6,124 nucleotides of DNA from a bacterium (GTDB taxonomy: Bacteria > Gemmatimonadota > Glassbacteria > GWA2-58-10): NCBI GenBank assembly GCA_021372515.1, contig JAJFUG010000046.1:1-6124 (forward strand), in the 5' to 3' direction. Position 1 is the stretch's first letter; each line of letters opens with the position of its first letter. The notes below the pieces were generated by a model. That model had not been told where the DNA came from. It did not search any database and saw nothing but the letters and a program-made list of their open reading frames with translations. The position numbers were made by a program, and so were the translations under genes. This document shows, piece by piece, positions 1 through 5,588 of the stretch.

Positions 1-135
1 CATGAACTGACAAAGGTCATCGGCGAGCTGTTGATGGAACATGTTGATATTATTGAAGTTCTAAGAATCAAGTTCGACAAGCTCAAATTACTTAAACCAA
101 ATCAACCTCAATTGGCTCTATCCCTTAAATTTTAA
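1..135 (+). CDS. C-terminal fragment of an unidentified protein, 5' end outside window
   Basis: Reading from base 1 in frame 1 gives 44 residues followed by a TAA stop at 133-135; no stop interrupts it. It begins HELTKVIGELLMEHVDII and ends LALSLKF. I do not recognise it with confidence. The piece ELTKVIGELLME recalls the coiled-coil tail of IS3-family OrfA transposases, which often carry IG-L--E patterns, but the canonical lysine-rich end is absent, so this is only a guess. The stretch is about 36% GC by hand count, far below the GC-rich genes that follow, and uses many A/T-ending codons. That fits either a recently acquired or decaying element or a gene with a different history. The frame could also be open by chance, since only 135 bases are visible. 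Confidence 0.35.
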   Translation, partial: HELTKVIGELLMEHVDIIEVLRIKFDKLKLLKPNQPQLALSLKF

Positions 136-266
136 CCGGACCGTACTGGGCCGAAACCAAAGCAGAAATGAGACGATCAGCTTCAAACTGCAAGTTCCTA
201 ACCGGACATTGCAGGGATCGAGGGGGATTTACACCTTCAATGCCTTTCCGGTAAGGAGGGCACGGC

Positions 267-1226
267 ATGGCGAACGACAAGATCAGGCTCGGGATAAGCA
301 CCTGCCTTCTGGGCGAGAAAGTGCGCTATGACGGGGGACACAAGCTGGACCCGTTCATCCGCGACACCCTGGGCCAGTGGGTAGAGTTCGTGCCGGTCTG
401 CCCGGAGGTGGAGTGCGGGCTTCCCGTGCCCCGCGAGGCGATGCGCCTGGTGGGAGAGCCCGGCTCGCCTCGTCTTATGACAATCAAATCCGGGATCGAC
501 CACACCGGGCGCATGCTGGCCTGGGCGGAGGAGCGCTTGGAAGGTCTGGCGCGCGAGGACCTCTGCGGGTTTATTTTCAAGAGCAAATCCCCCTCCAGCG
601 GCCTGGAGCGGATCAAGGTCTACCCGGCAACGCCCGGTGGGATGCCGGTCAAGAACGGAGTGGGGATTTTCGCGCGGCTGTTCATGCAGCGTTTCCCGTA
701 TCTGCCGGTGGAGGATGAGGGCCGTCTGCACGATCCGGTGCTGCGCGAGAATTTCATCGAACGGATATTCGTTATGCAGCGCTGGCGGGCCCTGCTGGCG
801 GAAAACGCCTCTCCCGGGGCGCTGGTGGAGTTCCACACCCGTCACAAGCTGCTGCTGATGGCGCACAGTGTGGAGGGCTACCGCAGCCTGGGCCGTCTGG
901 TGGCCGGGGCCGGGCAGATGGCGAGCGAGGGGCTTTTCAGCGAATATCCGGAGCAGCTCATGCGCGCGCTGCGTCTTGCCGCCACGCCGAAAAAGAATGT
1001 CAACGTGCTGACCCACATCCTGGGCTATTTTAAGAAAGTCCTGGCCCCGGACGAGAAACAGGAACTGCTGGAGCTGATCGGGGCCTACGGTGCGGGCCAT
1101 GTTCCGCTGCTCGTTCCCCTGACCTTGATCAAGCATTACGTGCGCAAGTACGGCCAGCCGTATCTGGAGAAACAGTACTACCTGAACCCGCATCCGCTGG
1201 AGCTGAAACTGCGCACGCACGTGTGA
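267..1226 (+). CDS. rudS: DUF523-DUF1722 fusion protein, RudS/TudS-type [4Fe-4S] desulfidase
   Basis: A 319-residue protein with two domains. Residues 5 to about 145 match DUF523 (TudS): STCLLGEKVRYDGG at 11-24, VCPEVECGLPVPRE at 44-57 and KSKSPSSGLERIKVY at 105-119. Residues about 170-315 match DUF1722 (YbgA): FHTRHKLLLMAHS at 189-201, NVLTHILGYFKK at 246-257 and a C-terminal HYVRKYG..YL..QYYLNPHP. Known for the family: TudS enzymes remove sulfur from thiouracil compounds with an oxygen-sensitive [4Fe-4S] cluster, and the DUF1722 fusions (RudS) convert 4-thiouridine in tRNA to uridine. A cytosolic tRNA demodification or thionucleotide role is therefore inferred. Oddity: the SPSCG cysteine expected as a cluster ligand is Ser111, while Cys13 and Cys45 are kept and Cys50 is an extra nearby cysteine. 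The ATG at 267 has a near-perfect AAGGAGG at 253-259, 7 nt upstream. Family assignment is firm; activity is less so. Confidence 0.88.
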   Translation: MANDKIRLGISTCLLGEKVRYDGGHKLDPFIRDTLGQWVEFVPVCPEVECGLPVPREAMRLVGEPGSPRLMTIKSGIDHTGRMLAWAEERLEGLAREDLCGFIFKSKSPSSGLERIKVYPATPGGMPVKNGVGIFARLFMQRFPYLPVEDEGRLHDPVLRENFIERIFVMQRWRALLAENASPGALVEFHTRHKLLLMAHSVEGYRSLGRLVAGAGQMASEGLFSEYPEQLMRALRLAATPKKNVNVLTHILGYFKKVLAPDEKQELLELIGAYGAGHVPLLVPLTLIKHYVRKYGQPYLEKQYYLNPHPLELKLRTHV

Positions 1227-1281
1227 AAATGAAGGCTCATATTCTATCAATCCATATTGAACGGTTCGAGTCCCCCAACCG

Positions 1282-1289
1282 AAAGGAAG
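1282..1289 (+). promoter_or_regulatory. Ribosome binding site that fixes the NIPSNAP gene start
   Basis: AAAGGAAG lies 6-7 nt before the ATG at 1296. It favours that start over the in-frame ATG at 1257, which would add 13 polar residues (MNGSSPPTERKPL) in front of the twin-arginine signal peptide and has no Shine-Dalgarno sequence before it. Confidence 0.7.
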
Positions 1290-1295
1290 CCCCTG

Positions 1296-2093
1296 ATGAA
1301 ACGACGCGACATGATCCTGGGTGCGGCCGCCGGCACCCTGGCCGCGGCCTCGGCCGCGCAGACCGCCGCCGCAGCCGAAAGCGGCGCGCGCCAGTATCTG
1401 GAGCTGAGGCGCTACAGCCTGGCCACCGGCGAGAAGCGCCAGCGTTTCCTGGACTACTGCCGCGACAGCCTCATCCCGGCCTACAACCGCCTGGGTGTGA
1501 ACCCGGTGGGCGCTTTCAGCCCGCTGTACGGCCAGAACACGCCCTCCTACAGCCTCTACCTCCTGCTGCCGTTCGCCTCCCTGGAGGCTTTCGCCGGGCA
1601 GAGCGAGGCGCTTCTGGCGGACAAGGAATACCGCGATAAGGCTGCCGCTATCCTGGACCTGCCGCTCTCCGACCCGGCGTTCCTGCGCTACGAGAGCACG
1701 CTCATGCTGGCGTTCGAGGACATGCCGCGCCTGGAGGCGCCCGCGGCCACGGCGGGCAAGGCCTCGCGCATCCTGGAGATGCGCACCTACGAAAGCCACA
1801 GCCTGAAGATGGCGAAGAAAAAGATCGAGATGTTCAACCAGGGCGGCGAGATTGCCATTTTCCGGGCGGTGGGGCTGAATCCCGTGTTCTACGCCGAAAC
1901 ACTGGCCGGGGCGCAGATGCCCTGCCTGACCTACATGCTCTCACACGAGAACATGGCCGCCCGCGACAGCGGCTGGGCCGCTTTCGGCGCGCACCCCGAC
2001 TGGTTGCGCCTGCGCGCGGACGAGCAGTACAAGGACACGGTCTCCAACATCACGGACATCATCCTGAAGCCGCTCGATTTCTCGCAGGTCTGA
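1296..2093 (+). CDS. Tat-exported protein with two NIPSNAP domains
   Basis: A 265-residue protein. It begins MKRRDMIL, a twin-arginine motif, followed by an Ala-rich hydrophobic stretch and a likely signal peptidase site near residue 27 (AAAA before ESG). Export as a folded protein to the periplasm is predicted. Two NIPSNAP-type ferredoxin-like domains follow. The first, about residues 32-140, has YLELRRYSL, the pattern RDSLIPAYNRLGVNPVGAF and YLLLPFASLEAF. The second, about 158-263, starts RILEMRTYESHSLKMAKKKIEMFN and contains GEIAIFRAVGLNPVF, LTYML and a closing VSNITDIILKP. Secreted double-NIPSNAP proteins are, from memory, common in GC-rich environmental bacteria but have no established bacterial reaction; the fold resembles small dimeric alpha-beta barrel monooxygenase-like domains, so no function is assigned. 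It ends 35 nt before the oxidoreductase gene on the same strand, suggesting co-transcription. Start chosen by the Shine-Dalgarno and signal peptide. Confidence 0.88.
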   Translation: MKRRDMILGAAAGTLAAASAAQTAAAAESGARQYLELRRYSLATGEKRQRFLDYCRDSLIPAYNRLGVNPVGAFSPLYGQNTPSYSLYLLLPFASLEAFAGQSEALLADKEYRDKAAAILDLPLSDPAFLRYESTLMLAFEDMPRLEAPAATAGKASRILEMRTYESHSLKMAKKKIEMFNQGGEIAIFRAVGLNPVFYAETLAGAQMPCLTYMLSHENMAARDSGWAAFGAHPDWLRLRADEQYKDTVSNITDIILKPLDFSQV

Positions 2094-2128
2094 CGCGCTT
2101 CACACCCAAGCAGAGGGGAGAGACCCCG

Positions 2129-3163
2129 ATGGCCAGATACAGGGTGGGGATTGTTGGCTTCGGCTGGGTGGCCGGAGCGCACCTCAACTCGTTCAAGGAG
2201 CTGCCGCAGTACGAGCCGGTGGCGGTGCTGACCCGTCGCCGGCTCGACCCGGCCTGGTTCCGCCAGAACTATGGAGTGGAACTGAAAGTCTACCACGACT
2301 ACGATAGGTTCCTGGCCGACCCGGATATCGATATAGTGGATATCTGCACCCCGCACCCATTCCACGCCGGGCAGACCGTGCAGGCCGCAGCCGCGGGCAA
2401 GGACCTGATCATAGAAAAGCCCATCGCCCTGAACTTCGAGGACGCCTGCCGGATGCTGGAAGCGGTGGAAAAGAACGCGGTGCGCACCTCGGTCTGTTTC
2501 GAGGCGCGGTTCATCTCGGTGGCCAAGGCGATGAAGGCGGTGATAGACCAGGGTCTGCTGGGCGAGGTCTACTACGCCGAGTGTGACTATTTCCACGGCA
2601 TCGGCCCCTGGTACGGCCAGTTCGAATGGAATGTCAAGCGCGACATGGGCGGCAGCTCGCTCCTGACCGCGGGCTGCCACTCGCTGGACATGCTGCTCTG
2701 GCTGACCGGCGGGCGGGTGGAGGAGGTCTATTCCTGCTCCACGGCCAACCCGCACCCGGCCTACCGTCCCTACGAGTACGACCCCACCTCGGTTAGCCTG
2801 CTCAAGTTCGAGAACGGCCTGACCCTGGGCAAGGTGGCCTCGGTCACCGACTGCATGCAGCCCTACGTGTTCAACATGAACATGGTCGGCTCGCACGGCT
2901 CGTTCCACAACAAGAGATTCTACAGCAAGAAAATCGAGGGCCTCGCCGGCTGGAGCGAAATGGACGTGCAACTGGTGGACAGCGGGGATGTGGCGCACCA
3001 CCCCTACCGTGAGCAGTTCGCCTATTTCGCCGAGTGCCTGGAGGGGGGCGAAACCCCGCACAACGACCTTCACAGCGCGTTCGAGACGCACCGGGTGGTT
3101 TTTGCCGCCGACCGCTCGGCCGCCACCGGCAAGCCGGTGCGCCTGAGCGAGTTCAAGCTGTGA
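2129..3163 (+). CDS. Gfo/Idh/MocA family NAD(P)-dependent oxidoreductase
   Basis: A 344-residue protein, the usual length for this family of sugar, inositol and related dehydrogenases. The N-terminal Rossmann fold is clear: VGIVGFGWVAGAH at 6-18 is the dinucleotide-binding glycine motif, DIDIVDICTPHPFH at 66-79 is the typical beta-strand and loop, and EKP at 96-98 supplies the conserved catalytic lysine (Lys97). The C-terminal alpha/beta domain starts near 125 and carries GGSSLLTAGCHSLDMLLWLTGG at 174-195 (given here in part as GGSSLLTAGCH and SLDMLLW); His184 is the conserved active-site histidine, but the aspartate often found four residues before it is Thr180. No signal peptide, so cytosolic. 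Substrate cannot be read from the sequence. AGAGGGGAG at 2112-2120 precedes the ATG by 8 nt. It is probably the last gene of a unit with the NIPSNAP gene and is followed by the terminator at 3282. Confidence 0.93.
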   Translation: MARYRVGIVGFGWVAGAHLNSFKELPQYEPVAVLTRRRLDPAWFRQNYGVELKVYHDYDRFLADPDIDIVDICTPHPFHAGQTVQAAAAGKDLIIEKPIALNFEDACRMLEAVEKNAVRTSVCFEARFISVAKAMKAVIDQGLLGEVYYAECDYFHGIGPWYGQFEWNVKRDMGGSSLLTAGCHSLDMLLWLTGGRVEEVYSCSTANPHPAYRPYEYDPTSVSLLKFENGLTLGKVASVTDCMQPYVFNMNMVGSHGSFHNKRFYSKKIEGLAGWSEMDVQLVDSGDVAHHPYREQFAYFAECLEGGETPHNDLHSAFETHRVVFAADRSAATGKPVRLSEFKL

Positions 3164-3193
3164 GGTTGGGGTTGTACACTTAGCATGAGAATT

Positions 3194-3227
3194 GGGGATT
3201 CTGTCCCCTTGGCGGCCTGGAGGCCGC
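3194..3227. other. Two tandem small hairpins between the convergent operons
   Basis: GGGGA (3194-3198) and TCCCC (3204-3208) form a 5-bp stem with a 5-nt loop. Four bases later GCGGCC (3212-3217) and GGCCGC (3222-3227) form a 6-bp stem with a TGGA loop. Neither is followed by a T-tract on either strand, so they are not obvious terminators. They start 30 nt after the oxidoreductase stop codon and may protect the 3' end of that transcript or belong to a dispersed intergenic repeat. The stems are seen directly; the role is unknown. Confidence 0.5.
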
Positions 3228-3281
3228 AGAGGGTCAAGTCACGCAGTGAAGCGGTACGAAAAGGGTTTGAACTTAAACGCA

Positions 3282-3320
3282 AACGCCCCGGCTTGTCGCA
3301 GCCGGGGCGTTGTTTTCTTC
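3282..3320. terminator. Strong intrinsic terminator shared by convergent operons
   Basis: A perfect 12-bp stem, AACGCCCCGGCT (3282-3293) with AGCCGGGGCGTT (3300-3311), closes a 6-nt TGTCGC loop. On the plus strand it runs into GTTTTCTTCT, a good T-tract, so it should end the oxidoreductase transcript. On the minus strand the bases after the stem read TGCGTTTAAG, a weaker T-tract, so it may also end the porin transcript, whose stop codon is only 24 bases away. Confidence 0.9.
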
Positions 3321-3334
3321 TGATAAGTCATCGC

Positions 3335-4528
3335 TCAGAGCGAGATCAGGGTGTGCAGGTAGAGCATGGCCTGGGCCGGGCGGGCGCTGTCCTCGTAGTC
3401 CAGCACCTGCAGGTTGGGGATGATGTGCACCCGGCTGTTGGCGATGTAGTCCAGGCCCAGGATGAGCAGACGGCCATCCAGCTTGAGCGGCGCAGCCGCG
3501 CTGGAGCCCGCCGACCCGTCGAACCCGCTGCTGTAGAAATCGTAGCGCCCGATGGCCTTGAGGTCCTTGCGCCCCAGGTTCAGGTTGCCGAAGACGGCGA
3601 AACTGGTGGCGGTGATATCCTCCAGGCTGCAGCCGAAGCGCTTGGAGCTGAGGTCGGCGGCTATCTGCCAGCGGTCCTTCTCGGTCCAGCCGGCCAGAAG
3701 GTCCCATTCCAAGTTGTTGTATCTGGCCTCGCTGCCATCCGCGCGCACCGAACTCCAGGGCTCCAGCTCGAAATAGCCCGACAGGTGCAGTTTCCCGCCG
3801 CACAGGTACCGCCCGGCCCGCACCTGCAGGTTCTTGAAACGGTCGTCCTCGACTTTCTTGTAGCCGGAGCCGTTGAGGACCATCACGTCCAGGTAGGTGT
3901 TCTTGTCCGGCTTGAGCGAGAAAGATAACCCCAGGTCGGCCGAGGAGCCCATCTTGCCGCGCGAGCCACGGGTGAAATCGCTTTTCTGCAGGGCCAGGCG
4001 CGCCGCCTCGGCCTGCTGGGCGGCATTACCGGCGGCGAGCACCGCGCGCCGGGCCTCCAGGCCTGCCAGGTAGCGGCCGCGGACATCACCCCAGAAATCG
4101 CCGAACGACTCCAGGGGGGCCTTGCGGATTCCACGGTAGCCCCATTCCTTTTCCGGGGTGCGCCAGTTCTGGGTGGTGTGCAGACCCATGGTCAGGTTGG
4201 CCGGGATGACGCTCAGTTTCCAGTCCAGATAGGCGTACTTGGCGAACAGCTCGAACTCGCCGTTGTCCTCGTGGGCCATGTCCGACAGGAAACGCAGGCT
4301 GAAATTGTCGGCCAGCTTGTAGCGGCCGCCCACGTACAGGCGGGAGATATCGAACGAGTTGCTCTTGCCGTCGCCGCTGCTGATATCGTGCTGGTAGTAG
4401 AGGAAAGCGGACAGCTCCGGGGTGAAAGCCGCCAGGGCCTCGTTGACCTGCTGGGCGGCTGCGGGCCGGCTGAACGAGACCGCACAGACCAGAGCGCTGA
4501 GCGCGAGTTTCGGTAGCCTGTGGCTCAA
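3335..4528 (-). CDS. Putative outer-membrane beta-barrel porin, porin O/P-like
   Basis: About 397 residues. A signal peptide of about 25 residues (basic HRLPK, then LALSALVCAVSF, then a likely cut after PAAA before QQV) precedes many short alternating polar and hydrophobic strands rich in Tyr, Phe and Gly, as in a porin. FDISRLYVGGRYKLADNFSL, FAKYAYLDW, the pattern EKEWGYR and VLNGSGY resemble phosphate-selective porin O/P-type proteins, a resemblance judged by eye. Residues about 153-181 form an Ala/Gln/Glu/Arg-rich helical stretch that may be a long loop. The last residue is Leu, not the Phe usual for outer-membrane barrels. The gene lies on the same strand downstream of phoU, so a role in phosphate entry is plausible but only inferred. 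The start is placed at TTG 4528 because AAGGAG abuts the ATG at 4534; if ATG is used the protein is two residues longer. Confidence 0.75.
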   Translation of the reverse strand: MSHRLPKLALSALVCAVSFSRPAAAQQVNEALAAFTPELSAFLYYQHDISSGDGKSNSFDISRLYVGGRYKLADNFSLRFLSDMAHEDNGEFELFAKYAYLDWKLSVIPANLTMGLHTTQNWRTPEKEWGYRGIRKAPLESFGDFWGDVRGRYLAGLEARRAVLAAGNAAQQAEAARLALQKSDFTRGSRGKMGSSADLGLSFSLKPDKNTYLDVMVLNGSGYKKVEDDRFKNLQVRAGRYLCGGKLHLSGYFELEPWSSVRADGSEARYNNLEWDLLAGWTEKDRWQIAADLSSKRFGCSLEDITATSFAVFGNLNLGRKDLKAIGRYDFYSSGFDGSAGSSAAAPLKLDGRLLILGLDYIANSRVHIIPNLQVLDYEDSARPAQAMLYLHTLISL

Positions 4529-4534
4529 AGGCAT

Positions 4535-4540
4535 CTCCTT
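4535..4540 (-). promoter_or_regulatory. Ribosome binding site favouring a TTG start for the porin
   Basis: On the minus strand AAGGAG is directly joined to ATG (4534-4532), leaving no spacer, which is too close for initiation there. The third codon, TTG (4528-4526), sits 6 nt from the AAGGAG, a normal spacing. No other Shine-Dalgarno sequence is visible for the ATG, nor for the far upstream in-frame ATG at 4720, which would give a long Arg/Pro-rich extension before the signal peptide. Confidence 0.6.
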
Positions 4541-4804
4541 GTGTTGCGTCCGGTCCCGGGGTGCTGCTCCGTGGTGCACGGACGGCTGGTTCGGGTGGCG
4601 CGGCGCGCGCCGGGTCGGTACGGTGGCGCCGGGTTTGACTGACAGGACTCCGGTTGCGAAGACAGGCGCTAATCGAAAACAAACCACAGGCAAATCCGCA
4701 GCTAAAACATCGGTCAGCACAAAACCCTGTTCATCCGGTCCGTTGTTTTCCGCTTGTTGCGGGACAGACTTCTGAATCAGGGATCGTACTTCGAGATGGG
4801 ACCG

Positions 4805-4826
4805 GCCCGGCTTGAAAGGGCCGGGC
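4805..4826. other. GC-rich hairpin downstream of phoU
   Basis: GCCCGGC (4805-4811) pairs with GCCGGGC (4820-4826); two further T-G pairs on the plus strand would leave a GAAA loop. It begins 33 bases after the phoU stop on the minus strand. No T-tract follows on that strand, so it is at best a weak or factor-dependent terminator, or a 3' stabilising structure that separates phoU from porin expression. Confidence 0.45.
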
Positions 4827-4858
4827 GGCGTGCCTTGAGACGGTTGGAACTCAGTGTG

Positions 4859-5566
4859 TCACTTGCTGTTCCTGTTGCGGTCCGCATTGCGCTGGTCGGC
4901 GGCGTAATCCTCGGTCTTGTGGCGGACAATCTCGCCCTCTACCAGGTAGATCACATCCTCGGCGATGTTGGTGGCGTGGTCGGCGATGCGCTCCAGGTGC
5001 CGTGAGATGCTGATGAAGTGCATCAGGACGTTGAGGTCCTCGCTCTGGGAGCGGATGCCGTCCTTGACCTGCTCGTACATGCGGCGGTTGATCTCGTCCA
5101 CCTCGTCATCCGTGGCCAGCACCTGGCGCGCCAGACGGGCGTCGTTGTTCACCAGGGCGTCCAGGCTCTGGCGCAGCATGGTCTGGGTCTTGGCGGTCAT
5201 GCCCGCGAAGTCGAAGACCATTTTCACGCCGTGGCTGACCGTGGAGAGGAACGCGGCCCGCTCGGCGATGTTCACCGCCAGGTCGCCGATACGCTCCAGG
5301 TCGTTGTTGATCTTGAGCACGGAGACGATGAAGCGCAGGTCGAAAGCCACCGGCTGGTGCAGGGCCAGGATCTTCAGGCTTTCCTCCTCGACCTCCACCT
5401 CCATGTTGTCGATCTCGATGTCGCTCTTGATGACTTTCTGGGCCAGGGCGGCATCGCGCTTCTCGACCGCGCGCACGGCCAGGTGGACGTTTTCCTCGGC
5501 CATGGCGCTTACCGCCAGGATCATGCGCTTTAGCTTCTCGATGCTTTTCAGCAAGTGCTGTGACAT
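4859..5566 (-). CDS. phoU: Phosphate signalling and transport regulator PhoU
   Basis: A 235-residue cytosolic protein, the usual length for PhoU. It is built from two similar three-helix bundles. Each ends in the metal-binding signature of the family: NNDLERIGDLAVNIAE at 87-102 (Glu91, Asp95) and RHLERIADHATNIAEDVIYL at 189-208 (Glu192, Asp196). The first repeat also has the conserved FDLRFI at 75-80. Known of the family: PhoU works with the PstSCAB transporter and the PhoR kinase to keep the Pho regulon off when phosphate is plentiful, and limits phosphate uptake. The last 20 residues (from about 215) are a polar, charged tail beyond the second repeat. The gene starts 22 nt downstream of the pstB stop, so it is the next gene of the pst operon; GGAGG at 5576-5580 lies 9 nt before the ATG. 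Confidence 0.97.
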   Translation of the reverse strand: MSQHLLKSIEKLKRMILAVSAMAEENVHLAVRAVEKRDAALAQKVIKSDIEIDNMEVEVEEESLKILALHQPVAFDLRFIVSVLKINNDLERIGDLAVNIAERAAFLSTVSHGVKMVFDFAGMTAKTQTMLRQSLDALVNNDARLARQVLATDDEVDEINRRMYEQVKDGIRSQSEDLNVLMHFISISRHLERIADHATNIAEDVIYLVEGEIVRHKTEDYAADQRNADRNRNSK

Positions 5567-5588
5567 AGGTCTCTGCCTCCCCGCACGA

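Larger units (their letters stand above)
4529..4858. other. 330-bp gap between phoU and the porin gene
   Basis: I see no gene here. The part at about 4666-4750 is richer in A and T than its surroundings and is the likely place for a porin promoter on the minus strand, but I cannot point to convincing -35 and -10 boxes. GACAG (CTGTC on the minus strand) occurs at 4641-4645, 4661-4665 and 4763-4767; this recalls half of a Pho box, but the spacings do not match the 11-bp repeat of known Pho boxes. A hairpin is described separately at 4805-4826. Confidence 0.5.

Noticed and set aside
168-254. A possible 28-residue leader peptide whose TAA stop overlaps the AAGGAGG of the RudS-like gene
   Set aside because: It has no good ribosome binding site and its composition looks random; TAAGGAGG is a common chance form of the Shine-Dalgarno sequence. 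Conservation in relatives would be needed to revive it.
237-1799. A 520-codon open frame on the minus strand opposite the RudS-like and NIPSNAP genes
   Set aside because: It spans two well-supported genes on the other strand, is rich in Arg, Gln, His and Ala as expected of an antisense shadow in GC-rich DNA, and shows no recognisable domain.
1931-3091. A 386-codon open frame on the minus strand opposite the oxidoreductase gene
   Set aside because: Same reason: the plus strand carries clear Rossmann-fold motifs, and this frame has only Val, Arg, His-rich low-information sequence.
4641-4665. Pho box upstream of the porin, from CTGTC words on the minus strand
   Set aside because: The words are 20 bp apart rather than 11 and the flanking bases do not match, so I do not call a PhoB site.
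4535-4720. An N-terminal extension of the porin to an upstream ATG at 4720
   Set aside because: The extension is Arg/Pro-rich, lies before a good signal peptide, and has no ribosome binding site.
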